Shown in pieces: positions 1-10,872 of a stretch of 64,000 nt of DNA. Made by a program: the position numbers and the translations under genes. The DNA lies in NCBI GenBank assembly GCA_002189035.1, contig NEEC01000002.1, positions 4,983,001 through 5,047,000 of the forward strand, written 5' to 3'. Below the pieces are notes generated by a model that was not told the DNA's origin, searched no databases, and was given only the letters and a program-made list of their open reading frames with translations. How positions within the stretch are numbered: the stretch's first letter is position 1; each line of letters opens with the position of its first letter. Origin of the DNA: Utricularia gibba (lineage: Eukaryota; Streptophyta; Magnoliopsida; Lamiales; Lentibulariaceae).

Positions 1-440
1 ATCGGATCGGGATAATCGATCGTTGAAAAGGAGCCAAAAGGTGTTCTGAGATCCAAGCGCGGGTCAACAAACCGACAAGTGTCAGAGTTGTCAGCAGCGG
101 CCATTTGGGACAGTTCGAAAAGTGGTCTAATTACGGCAATAAAAACCATTCAACAGTTATCTGAAAGCAGAACAATAGTAAGTATAGCAGGCATAGAAAG
201 TAATCGACAAAATTCGGTCAAACTCATCTCATTTATAAATATAAGAAATCCTGCAGAAGAAAGGGTTGGACTCCAAGTTCTCTCACATATATCTTTTCTC
301 CACCCTCGCCAGCTCAGTGGTTTTTTCGTTCTTTGATAGTTTCCATGTTAAAACCCCGTGTCTCTTTCATTTTTGTCGATTGCATCGCGACACACAACTC
401 ATAAAATCGGTGTTCGCCCCTCTTACCGATTTTCGACCAC
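1..440 (+). repeat. Diverged gypsy-like LTR fragment
   Basis: This stretch shares an ordered series of short motifs with 46917-47400: AATTACGGCAA, ATTCGGTCA, a TATAAATA-like box followed by a GAAATYCTG..GAAGARAAMGGGTT block, and a terminal TTTTCGACC..AACAA. That order, with a TATA box and a pyrimidine-rich 3' portion, fits an LTR. The TTTTCGACCACAACAA ending resembles plant gypsy LTR/primer-site junctions. It carries no supported gene. The superfamily is inferred, not proven, and the left end lies outside the window. Confidence 0.45.
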
Positions 441-445
441 AACAA

Positions 446-1134
446 GGACTAAATTGATTTAGTCTCAATCTTAACTCTAATAGTTCACCTAAGCAATGAA
501 GAGCATGTCAACGACCCAAATCCCAAGGAGCCAAAAGAAAATAGTGGAGTGATAGAAGATGAGGACGAAATTTGAAAAGAAAGGATACCAAAATCCGAGG
601 TGTCTTGGGACAAAGGGGGATGAACATGCTTATTGTTCACTAAACCACACTATCACTTAATCAGTCTACTTTTTTAATAGACCAGGATAGATACAGGAGG
701 AGAATATAATGTTTTATATCATAAACAACCCTAATTAGAGGTAGACCAAAAATTAGGGAAAAATAAGGATTTGGTTGAACTTGAGTCTTTCCTTGTTAAG
801 TGTGATTTTAAATTTGGGTGGTATAGTTATAATGATTAGCATACTACCTCTGAATGTCTCAAGTTATTACCTTATTTTATTTTAGATAAATATCTACTTT
901 TACTTGTTTACTATCTTTTTGAATATTATTATCGAATTGCTTTAATTTTAGCTTAGACTAAATCTCTTATTCATGATACAAATTGAATGCACCAACCTTC
1001 ACACAACAAGCACATAGCTCTTTGTGTTCTGCCCTAGTGCACTATGCTCATATTAGTCATATAATTAAATGTGAATTAGGTTTATAAATTTATTTGATAA
1101 AAGAATCTGTAATCTTAACGACATTGCATAATCA
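446..1134 (+). repeat. Truncated copy (copy 0) of the hairpin solo-LTR family
   Basis: The 3' half resembles the ends of the LTRs at 8461-9824 and 44515-45927: an AGCACATAGCTCTTTGTG-like block, then TTTATAAATTTATTTGATA, an ACGACATT block and an ATCA end at about 1134. At 447-464 the sequence GACTAAAT-TG-ATTTAGTC forms the same hairpin seen near the 5' end of the other copies. The true LTR start is missing, so this copy is 5' truncated against the fragment at 1-440. No coding sequence is visible. Confidence 0.55.
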
Positions 1135-2149
1135 AAAAGATCGACTTTTAGTCACTGCAAGTATGATGTCCAGTTTTCGAGAGCCTTATAAATACCATCG
1201 ATTATGTCTCTCACATGTACGCATGAATTGGTTGACACATTATAAGAGTCAGCATTGCATAGTTTAATATGAATTGCAGAAAATCCATCTTGTCGATATG
1301 AATTTTAATGGTTAATTGATACAATCCATTGGGGCATATCAATAATTAATGAATATCATCTAAACATGTAAACATTATCCTTGCAACCATACGCAACATG
1401 TAATTTATAAAAAAAAATATTTTATTTAATAAATTTTATAAAAGTGATTAGATCACTAATCTCATATTCCTACAAGTATGTCATAGTTTCAACATACAAC
1501 CGCAAAAATTCATCAATAAGCTATATTCGATGAAAATATTGGTTGCCGTATATAAGAGTAAATTCTGATATTTTCGAAATGAATTTCATTGTTATCCATC
1601 CTCATTCATGTGAAGCCAAATGTTGCAAGGCTATATGAATGACGTTAGAGATGACATACAATAACTTGCAAACAAGGACCAATGAATTGGATAACTGTTA
1701 GTTCAAACTCTAGAAGATCCACTACTCATTCGAATCATGAAAAATAAGAGGATCCATTTATTCATTTAACGTGAAATTCCTTATATGATAATGTTTATAA
1801 GGTACAAATGAAGACATCATCATTACTTGGACCACTTTTTTGATAAAATCAAGCACCACAATCAGTAAGCAACTCTTGAAACACAACTAAAAAATCTTAT
1901 CCCTAAAAGATGTTCGAATAATTGATAAAATAATTACAAATTTAAAATTTTTTATATTTTTTGTTCGATTTTAATTTCTGTATTTATTAAATTTGGTTGA
2001 ATTTTATTGATAAAATGTATAAAAATGTAAATTTTCATTCTTGCATTTAGAAATGATAAATCATACATGTGACTTAATTTTGTATTATAATATAAAAAAT
2101 TTATTTAATTTTATTATTTAAAAGATATTTATGTTCATGTATTAACAAA
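1135..2149. other. AT-rich intergenic sequence, nothing recognised
   Basis: No reading frame, RNA gene or repeat end could be supported here. The second half is strongly AT rich. Confidence 0.5.
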
Positions 2150-2870
2150 TTTAATTAAAACTATTAAACTATTATTTAATATATATATATATATGTATAT
2201 GAACTATTTTTAATATATCAAATATCTTTTTATAATTTTATTGTTTAACTCATATCAAATAAAGATATTCAGCAAAAAAATTAAATAAATAGATATTTAA
2301 TTAATTTTATATCTTTTAGCAAACATTTTTTTTACATTAGGTATTTTGTCAAATTTCCCCGTACAGTGTGCGATGGATGGATGATGGACATGGATGGTAA
2401 TAGCACGATAAGGATGGCGATCAATAATAAAATTTGTAAGAAAAAATTAATATTTTAATATGGATATCAATCTTCATTATGGAAAACAACAAAAATATAT
2501 GGTTCCAATTTAATTTAGGAACCAATTTTATAATATAATAAAATAGTGGGGATCAAACATGTATAATATTTAAATATTGGGAAGCATAATATTCGATATG
2601 GTCAATTACATTCTAATTATATAATATTAGAAGTTAAGCTTGTCAAATATGTCAAATTTTTTAATTTAAATATGCTCAATATATCATAATATAAAAATTA
2701 AATATATTATTTTTAATTAAACATTGAAAACTCATCGGGTTATTTTTGACAAATATTAGGAACTTGGTGCACCAAAGTCCCATTCTTCATAGCATCTATT
2801 CTACTATATTTTTTATTTATAATTCAATATAAAAATTATCAATTTACACATCATAAATTAATATAAAAAA
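2150..2870 (+). repeat. Unclassified AT-rich dispersed repeat, copy A
   Basis: It aligns along nearly its whole length, in the same orientation, with 18788-19565. Shared landmarks in order are an AT microsatellite, ATTTTTAATATATCAAATAT, AGGTATTTTGTCAAATTTCC, a GCGATGG block, TATGGAAAACAACAAAAATA, AACCAATTTTA and TTAAACATTGAAAACT. No coding capacity, terminal repeats or target duplication could be fixed, so the class is unknown. Its 3' edge abuts the truncated copia at ~2874. Confidence 0.7.
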
Positions 2871-2873
2871 ATG

Positions 2874-4394
2874 GAGCAGTTGTAGGACTCCACAAGTATG
2901 AGTGAACATAAGCAAGTGCACTTGGTGAGTTATGTATTCCTTTTATAAATCTGACTCTCTTGCTCTTTCCACTAAATTCCAGATTGCCAATCTTCTATCC
3001 ACTAAGCAAAACCATGCATTGGCTTAAGGTTTTTAGCCCTTATTCACTCTTGTGACCAAGTCTCAAGTGCCAGAGTAAGGCATTCCTTTCATCACTGGGC
3101 GTGCTACTTGTCAATGTATTGATTTCTCCCACTTGAGTTATACTTTACAGAAAGTACAATTTAGAAGGCCCTCTTACTCCTTTCATTACTATCAGTAAGC
3201 CATTGCTTACTTTAAGTACACCATTGCTGCAAGTGAAAGTGAATCCCTTCTCCTCTAAGCTGCACAAAGAGATAAGATTTTTCTTGATTTCAAAAACATC
3301 TCTTACATCTATTGGGATTCGAGTTATTCCATGATGCATCTTTATTCAAATGGTTCCAATACCAGCTATTTCTTTTGTAGAGTTATCTCTCATAAACACT
3401 GAATCTCCAGTATGGGAATCGTAGGTGAACTAGTCCATGTTCGTGCATACATGGAATGTACATGCACTATCCATGATCCAACAATCTTTGAATTGCTCTT
3501 GCTTCTGAGTCATAAATAATACTTAAGCCTCATGTTCTGCTTTGAGCACTAATAAATCACCATCACTATCTCCGACTACATAGCTGGCTTCACCATTTAC
3601 AGGTTTCCAAACGTTTTTCTCATACTTTTTCTTTTTCCCCTTCCTTCTTTTGTGAATTCTGCATTTGTAACAATTCCTCTCTAACATAACCCTTTTTCTT
3701 GTGTAAATTGCAAACCTTGTTTTTGCATCTATACTTTGATCTGTTTATATTTTTTATCACCTGTGTTTTGTTTCTTAGTTGTTCTCCCATGAACAAGTAG
3801 ACTCTCACCATATGTGCCTGATGTTGTTGTGATCGTTTTTACGGTATATCTGAAGTAAAGCTTCTCATACACTTCTTCCAAAGTCAAGGTAGTTCTTGTA
3901 CATAAAACTGTATCTCTGAAGTGTTCATATGAGGCAGGTAGTAATTATAATAGTAAAATACTCACATCCTCTTCTTCATATTTAGCTTCCACTGCATTTA
4001 TATCAGCAACAAGTTCCTTGAAGACTTTGAGGTGAGTTTCTAGACAGCCTCCCTCGACTAATTTGTGAGAATAGAGTTTCATTTTTAGGCTCAGTTTGTT
4101 GGAAAGTGATTTGGCCAAACAAATAGCTTCCAAAGTATCCAAAAATTCTTTTGTAATTTCATAATGTTCCACTTCTTCGTCCAACTCATTCAATAGTTAT
4201 AGGTAGATTTGAAATCTTGCTTTTCTTTCTCTTGCCTCATTTGCCTCCATAGAATAGACCTTGCTCATTTTCTTGATTCCATATATGGCATCATCTAGAT
4301 CAAGATGCATCAATATGGTCTGCATCTTAAGCTTCCAAACCCTAAAGTGTGTTCCCCTGTCTAGAATGGGGATATCACACCTTACTGTTGCCAA
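2874..4394 (-). pseudogene. Copia gag-protease-integrase remnant
   Basis: Gag pieces are recognisable at 4394-4197 (FRVWKLKMQTIL) and 4193-3945 (AKSLSNKLSLKMKLYSHKL, then EEEDVSILLL), both typical of copia gag. At 3339-3145 the frame reads VFEIKKNLISLCSLEEKGF, the segment joining protease to GAG-pre-integrase. At about 3100-2880 a WHLRLGHKSE stretch and a GKSKRVRFIKGIHNS stretch mark pre-integrase and the integrase N-terminus. Several stops and frame changes separate the pieces, so it cannot encode a working polyprotein. Confidence 0.8.
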
Positions 4395-5000
4395 AGCTTA
4401 CTGACTGAATGATATTTTCATAGTAGAATGGCAAATGACACTTGAGAAGTCTGAAATATAGAGATAAATCAGAAATCCAAAAGACCAGAAAAAGTAGACA
4501 ATCTGAATAATAAGAACTCCAAATGTCCAGAAAATACCATCAAGTTCCTGATGGTTTAAATAGCAAATATCTACTATATTTGAGGTTGAACTCCAACTCT
4601 GATACCACTCGTTACAAAATGACTGTTAGGTTGCATTCTGGTTTTGTTAATCATTTTGTGTTTGAGCAAGTAACTAAAGGAACATGGTATTTATGTGGAA
4701 ATCATTAACGGAGAAAACCACTGGTAAGGAATGCCGTTCACTGGGGAATGTCAATAATGAGATTACAGTTTCTGTTAGCTCAGCTCCCTAAGCATGAACA
4801 CTTGTGTATATATTGGGGACAAACTTTTTCACCTTGATTTCTGCCATCAACTTCCTTCTACAACAAGGAGAGAATGAGGGCCTGCAGTTTAGCCCTTCCC
4901 AAGGTGCATCCCTATGTGCAATCGGGCTACCATATGAGTGTCTCGACCTAACTGGTCCATTAATAATACCAAAGAACTCATGTCATAATTAATAGATTTG
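2874..5000 (-). mobile_element. Truncated Ty1/copia retrotransposon (5' half only)
   Basis: Read on the minus strand, the order is LTR-like sequence (~4608-5000), primer-binding site CTCTGATACCA (4597-4607, complementary to initiator tRNA-Met), gag (about 4394 down to 3500), then protease/pre-integrase and the start of integrase, stopping near 2874. The rest of pol and the 3' LTR are absent. The break coincides with AT-rich repeat copy A. LTR limits are approximate because no partner LTR remains. Confidence 0.8.
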
Positions 5001-5531
5001 AAAGAAAAGCTGCTGTCTGAAAACGGGGGCTCTTCCTCAACATAACCAAAAGGAGGAGGATCATGTTCATGCCTCTGTTCTTATTTCGGTGCATATTCCC
5101 AACACCCCCCCCCCCCAACCCCCACTGTTTTTTTTATTTATAATTAAATTTTCGAAGGTTTTTCTTTTTTTTTTGTATAATTTAGTTATGTAATTTAAAA
5201 TAAGACATAATCTATGAATTTAATTTTGAAATACATTGGGTAAATGAATTTAGATATATTAAATAAACACATATAAGGAAAATGCACCTTATTCTTTTTT
5301 TTTCAATCAAAACACATATATAATTTAAATTTTTTAAATTTTTTATTTACTTTAAAATGTATTATAAAATATTCATATTAAATAAAAAAAATATTTACAG
5401 CGAACTCAAACCTATTATTTTTTTCTTTTAAGTACAGGCTGGAAATTATCTATGAAGTGGCGTTGACCTGAGTCGACGTTCCCTGGGTTAAGAAAGGCCA
5501 CCCCGCCAGTGCCACACATGATGAGATGAAT
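5001..5531. other. AT-rich sequence with C-tract; insertion site of copia element 1
   Basis: A long C run lies at about 5105-5116. The last ~100 bp are less AT rich and continue directly, past the copia element, with the sequence at 13821. Read on the minus strand they encode MCGTGGVAFLNPGNVDSGQR in an open frame of 63 codons, which I could not assign to a family. The five bases before the element are TGAAT (5527-5531), the target duplication. Confidence 0.5.
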
Positions 5532-5705
5532 TGTTAGCCTAACCAACAGAGACACTTGAGCTACCTTACCTGAGCATTTAGTACATATATCTGTTATACA
5601 AGCCACCTTGTATAAATAGGTAGATACATACCATTGTAAGACACCACCGATTCATATTCTCATATGTTCTTCTCCATCTTCTTCATACAAACACACTGCT
5701 AGTCA
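5532..5705 (+). repeat. 5' LTR of copia element 1
   Basis: It is 174 bp with TG..CA ends and a TATA-like TATAAATAGG box about 70 bp before the end. It matches 13647-13820 with seven substitutions and no gaps and is followed directly by a tRNA-Met primer site. Confidence 0.95.
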
Positions 5706-5740
5706 TGGTATCAGAGCATTAGTGATCCTATCGGACACAA

Positions 5741-6802
5741 ATGGCCACTGAAATGCTCATCAAAGAGGTTTTCTCAGCCCTGAAAGCGGCTGCTCTCAAT
5801 CCATCTGAAACTAAATCAGATATCCCCTCACCTTACAAGGTGCTTCCAAATTACACAAATGATGTCATTCTTACTACACCACCGCTGAATTATGCCCAGT
5901 GGTCCCGCAACACTCTTCGAGCCTTAAGAGTCCGAGGAAAAGAAGGACTCGTCAACGGCGAGGTGGAAAGACCCACATCCACCGATCCCGTTTACCCACA
6001 TTGGGAAAAATGCAACGACCTAGTAATCGGATGGCTCCATCACTGAATCGAACCTGCTATTTTCACCACCGTAGCTCACTGCGAGACAGCAAGAGACGTT
6101 TGGATAATATTGCAAGAACGCTTCACTCATCCAGATGAGGACAGAGTGGCACACCTACAGCATGAGATTGGAACTCTTGTGCAGGGTACAAGTACTTCGA
6201 TTGACCAGTACTTCAATAAACTAACCTCTCTGTGGCAGGAATACGATGCATCACGACCTCCTGGCCATTGCAAATGCAACGGATGCAACGACAACTGCTT
6301 GAAACCTTTCAGAGAACAGAGGGCTAAAGATCTGGTAAACAAATTCCTCACTGGACTTAATGCCGAATTCCACGCACTGCAGCAACAACTGCTCAATCAT
6401 AAGCCACTGCCAAGTATAAATGAGGCATATCAAGCAGCATACCAAGAAGAAAATCAACTCAAGAAACCCATAGCTCCAGTAGAGTCATCTGCGTTCCTTA
6501 GTCGTGGCCCACCTACCACAGAACATAAAGCAGTGACCAACAAGAATACTAGAAAATTCTGTACAAACTGTCACCGCACCAACCACAATATAGATCAGTG
6601 CTGGAAGATCATCGGCATGCCACCAGAGTACAAGAAAGGCGACAAAAAGGGAAAAGGCCACAAACAGCACACGTCCTATGCTAACAACTCTAGTGCTGTT
6701 TCGCAGGAAAAACCTGATGAAGTCATTTCGATGACAAGAAGCCAATTACTCATCCCTACTTCAAAAGGAGAACACAGCCACAGGGAGCACTCAACACAAT
6801 AA
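5741..6802 (+). pseudogene. Copia element 1 gag
   Basis: The frame starts MATEMLIKEVFSALK. It contains a retrotransposon gag core, with NYAQWSRNTLRALRVRGK early and TSLWQEYDAS later. It ends with a CCHC zinc knuckle reading CTNCHRTNHNIDQC (CX2CX4HX4C). It is interrupted by a TGA at 6044-6046, after which the same gag continues from about 6047 in the same frame. Gag would form the nucleocapsid-like particle. The stop and the further breaks in pol show that it is inactive. Confidence 0.85.
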
Positions 6803-6857
6803 CAACGCACAAAAACTAGGAGGCACTTCCTCAGCAAATCAAGGGGAATTTCCCACC

Positions 6858-8460
6858 ATGAACTCCTTTGCCGGTAATGTGATACACACACCAGCACACA
6901 CATGGATCATCGATTCAGGGGCTAGCGAGCATATGTGCTATGACCTCAAATCCTTTGAATCCTATACTCCATTCAAAGCCTGTGTGAGGTTTCAGAACGA
7001 TAACACTGTCATGTCATTCTTATTATTTCTTAGATTGTTTTTATATCTAAATGTGATTAGAAATCTTTAATTATAAGTCTATAATATGAGATTTAGGTTT
7101 TTATCTAGTTTAAGAGTAATTATCCTAAATCTTATATTTTATCTAATAATTTTGTTAATTTTAATGGAGTTTTTCTAGAATGGCACATGTGGCAGGAAGT
7201 GAGATAAAGAGGGCAGCAAATGGCGACAAATTGGATCTTTTCGAGCTGACATTCCCTTATTTACGGAAGACAGCAGACGCCTAATCATGAGCCTTGATAT
7301 GCGGAACACGTCTCTGACAAGCAACATCATTAGCGTAACAATGTCAGGGCAGACGTTTACTTGCAAGTCACCCCAAGTCCAGCAGAACCATAGGAACACG
7401 AAAGCTCAGACAAAATAGTTCAGCTCGGTTCAATTTGGACAGGAAAAAGAAGTAGTTAGTTTAGTTGATACTTTTGTTTCTCTCTAGAGTATTTTTCCTC
7501 TAGCTTCTTTCTAGTTTTTGTTTTCTTTAATTTGTATGGCCATTCGCGGCTAGAAACTTCCTTTCTGGGTTGGGACACCCCCAAATCTATGTTTCGTTAG
7601 CTTATCGTCATCTCTTCTTTGAATCCAACGGATTTCATATGTCTTCACGCAACTATGTTGCAGTCTTTCTGTAATAGTCCCCTTATTCAAGATTCATGGT
7701 TAACTGATACTATCCGCGAGTTTTGGAGAGGAGCCAGGTGGAGAGCACCAACTCATGCCCTTTTGGTAGGAGAAAGACAACGTTTTGTCTGTGGCCATAC
7801 CTCAGATTAATGGACATGTAATGACCTCGTATCTGGACTCACTAGGTCATTGGCAACACTCGGGCACATGCGCGCAATTTGGCCACGAGGGTATGTTGGT
7901 AGGACCTCTTATTCTCACATTTGTCCAAGGAGAAGCCACATTGGGCTATTCCCATGCCTTCTTGCAAGAGAGTGTAAGGGAGGGTAGACAATTCATTACT
8001 CCTATAATCGAGTACTCGAGAAGACCAGAGAAGAGTGAAGATGCAACGAACATAGCTGGACAGGATTCCAAACCTAGGAACATTCACTTTATTTAAGGTT
8101 CATCGCTTACATTTATTTCGATTGTCTATTCAAATCCCCTCTTATTCCCTTACTCAAGCTTCATCATTTACATTTCTCGCACCTTTAATTCCAAAAGCGT
8201 TTACAAATCGTGACAGTTGTATTCGGTGTAACCTCACCTTTCACTGAAAAACAACTCCTGTGTTCGACACCCGTACTACGCTTTTGTATTTTATGAGTTT
8301 TAAAAATATTAAAATTTGTTGTGGAAACAACACGCATCAAACACTGTTTGGGTACATCACAAAGGGACAGTAAAATTAAATAAACACCTCACCCTACATA
8401 ATGTACCGCACATACGCACTTTCACAATAAATTTGATATCAGTGTCTCAATTATTAGCTA
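6858..8460 (+). pseudogene. Copia element 1 protease, split by a solo LTR
   Basis: The aspartic protease motif is WIIDSGASEHM, at about 6905. The frame stops at the insertion boundary at 7006 and resumes after 8344 with NTVWVHHKGTVKLNKHLTL and later INLISVSQLLA, the expected continuation of a copia protease. It stops again at 8460, where a second solo LTR enters after the GCT A of LLA. The two joints read in frame once the inserts are removed. Confidence 0.85.
7007..8339 (+). mobile_element. Solo LTR (1333 bp) inside copia element 1
   Basis: It starts TGTCATGTC and ends ACGCATCA, with the 5 bp duplication AACAC on both sides (7002-7006 and 8340-8344). Near its 3' end it holds GTGTTCGACACCCGTACTACG, a block common near the ends of large plant gypsy-type LTRs (class inferred). 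No internal domain or partner LTR is present, so it is a solo LTR. The open frames inside (for example at 7785-8096) show no recognisable protein. Confidence 0.88.
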
Positions 8461-9824
8461 TGATAACACACGAATTTTCCTATCATTAGAATAAGAAAAT
8501 TATACTTTCACATTATAGTTTTTAGTATTTTTACCAAATTTTAGGACAATGTGATTTTATGTATTAATGGGTTAAATCAAAGGATTTAGCCCATCCCATG
8601 TTATTAACATTTTTTTTAGTCCAGCAGCAATGTTCAAAAATCAGGGAGGGGACATGAATTTCGTGCATGTAAAGATTTGGAAGAATGGGCAGCATTAAAA
8701 GAGGAGACATAATGCACTATTTAGCCGCCCACAGTCTGCAGGTTCAAGCCAAGAATAGTACAAATGTCAGGAACAGTGGACTGATTTTGAAAAATGGAAA
8801 AAAGATGTGAAGATATTTTTGAAGAAGGGAGAAGGAAGAGAACGCGGGCAGACTCGAGGAGGGGGTTTCTCCCCAACCCCAACAGGACGAGCACTGAACC
8901 AGGAGAGGAGAAGAAGAACTTCATCCTCAAGAACAATATCAAAGCCCAATCCAGTGCTACTGTTCCGGCCCGGGACAATAGCAGACGGAAACTAGAACTC
9001 TTACTGCTTTATTTTTCGTTTGTTGATGTTTTCAGTTTTGCAACCAACTTTTTCACAATGTTCTTAACATTTTCGTTGCTTTATGTTAACCTTATCATGT
9101 TTTACCTTCAAAGTATGAGTAACTAAAGCCTTAAGGATGTCTTAAGGTGAAGTATGGTGATGTGTGCTTAGGGTTAATAATGAAGTTTATGTTTGTTTTT
9201 TTATCTTTTGTTTCTATCAAACCATGGGTAGATCTAAGGAGGGGAATAAGCAGCTTCATAACTTAGATGTTTGATTTAGAGGTAGATCAACAAATCAAGA
9301 TGAGACCAGTAGGTGTTAGTCCGGGATAAACCAGTAGAACCGGATAGACCTAGTTCTATATGTTTTGCATGCGGGTAGACCTAATTGCAATATTGGTTAT
9401 GATATTTGGGACTGGCTTAGCCGAAAATATGATGAATGACCTGGTTAGACTTAGGTTATTTGAAGTTGTGAGTGTAGGAACATGGTAAATTAAATTAGGC
9501 ACCTTAGCATAGCACCACCTGCAGATCCTTAAGACATTTTCGTGTTATTTGAGTTAGAACCAGTACTTATTACCTTTTGCATTGAAACCTGATTCCGCTT
9601 ACTGAACTTTCTTGCACTGCTAGTCCAAGCTTAGACTAAAATCTACTGTTATTCCGAATCATGCATTTACTAAAACACTTAGCAAGCACAAGCTCTTCGT
9701 GATCGACCCCGATATCTATTATACAAGTTTTCCAAATTTGTATTTTGTGTAGATTAGGGATTATAAATTTATTTGATAACGAAATTTCTATTTTTGTAAC
9801 GACATTAGGAAATTTTTGTTCATA
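8461..9824 (+). mobile_element. Solo LTR of the hairpin family, copy 1 (inside copia element 1)
   Basis: It begins TGATAACACACGAATTTTCC and ends GTTCATA. The 5 bp AGCTA is duplicated at 8456-8460 and 9825-9829. Removing it and one AGCTA restores the copia frame: LLA joins to TSNVFPIFTTNQCLMQDSC. It aligns in reverse complement with 44515-45927 over its whole length. A 12 bp stem hairpin lies at about 8567-8594 (ATGGGTTAAATC-AAAG-GATTTAGCCCAT). No internal coding region is present. Confidence 0.9.
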
Positions 9825-9829
9825 AGCTA

Positions 9830-10124
9830 CAAGTAATGTTTTTCCTATATTTACAACTAATCAGTGCCTGATGCAGGACTCGTGTTTCCCAAAGATGACA
9901 ATCGGGAAGGCTAGATTACACCATGGACTCTATTTTTCTATTGTGTACCTATTTTTTTCTACTAATCAGTCCGCTGCATATTCTGCTTTACAATACTCTC
10001 CGTCTACTTTACATTCAGATTCTATCTCTTTTTCTCATACCCATGACTCACGCAGGTTTAAATGGAACACCCCTCCGATTCGGTTATCACAACCTCACAA
10101 AAATAAATCCCAACATACATATTA
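9830..10124 (+). pseudogene. Copia element 1 GAG-pre-integrase segment
   Basis: The frame reads CLMQDSCFPKMTIGKARLHH followed by GLY, the typical pre-integrase signature, then FGYHNLTKINPNIHI at the end. It stops at the MITE inserted at 10125 and continues at 10873 with MPSHICTTCPRAKQRKLSF. Confidence 0.85.
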
Positions 10125-10863
10125 GGGAAAAATCGTTTTTTTAATCATAATGTTTGATATATTTTCATTTTATAGTCTAATACTTGAACTTATGCAAAAT
10201 TCAGTTAATAAGTTTACTGATAAATTCATTTTATGGCATTCCGGTAAAATCTTGATAGAAGTAACTTGTCGGAACTTTTTTTGATGAAATAATTCTGTAT
10301 TTTTTTAAATAAATCATAAAAAAAATTCAATCATATTTTTAATGATTGTAAATTTTAAATATTTGGGATATATATTTTTAAATAGAAATAATTTGATGTT
10401 TCAAAATTCAATATATATATTTTTAAAAATATTGTAAATTTTTAAAAAATTTATTAAAGAATACAAAAAAATTGTGAAAAATTATTACCATTGAATTTTC
10501 TTGATTTTTAATTTCGAATATTCATGCATATAGTTTAAAAATTAAAATTAAAATTTGAAAAAAATATGTGTCGTAAAGTAAAAATAAAATAAGAAAAAGA
10601 TGAGAATTTCATAGGCAAATTATGACTTAAAGCTGAAAAGTATTTTGGGAAAATAAATTTGTTAAAAGAATTTTGAAAACATTAAAGTTTCTGTGCGCCA
10701 TATTGTGAACATGCTGCTCACGTGTCAGCTCCGATGAGTTATTCGCCGAAATGACATAAAATGAACAAAGCAGAAAAGTTTGTCTTATTTTTGAATAAGT
10801 TAAACTATTGGACTGAAAAATGAAATTACCTTAAACATTGTGATTTAAAAATCGATTTTTACC
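10125..10863. mobile_element. Mutator-type MITE (739 bp) inside copia element 1
   Basis: The left end reads GGGAAAAATCGTTTTTTTAA and the reverse complement of the right end reads GGTAAAAATCGATTTTTAAA. The inverted similarity extends roughly 50 bp (AATCAYAATGTTT follows on both). The 9 bp TACATATTA is duplicated at 10116-10124 and 10864-10872, the length expected for Mutator-like elements. The interior is AT rich and without coding capacity. A shorter duplication (ACATATT) with slightly different ends is an alternative reading. Confidence 0.82.
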
Positions 10864-10872
10864 TACATATTA

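Noticed and set aside
5101-5120. Poly-C tract as a possible regulatory site
   Set aside because: It is a low-complexity run with no supporting context.
8794-9126. A 110-codon frame in the solo LTR copy 1
   Set aside because: It is not conserved in copy 2 or copy 3 and shows no domain.
8484-9839. Insertion bounded by a 9 bp TTTTCCTAT duplication, suggesting a Mutator element
   Set aside because: The boundaries TGATAA..CATA with AGCTA duplication restore the copia frame exactly and match copy 2 ends; TTTTCCTAT is part of the LTR on one side and copia on the other by chance.
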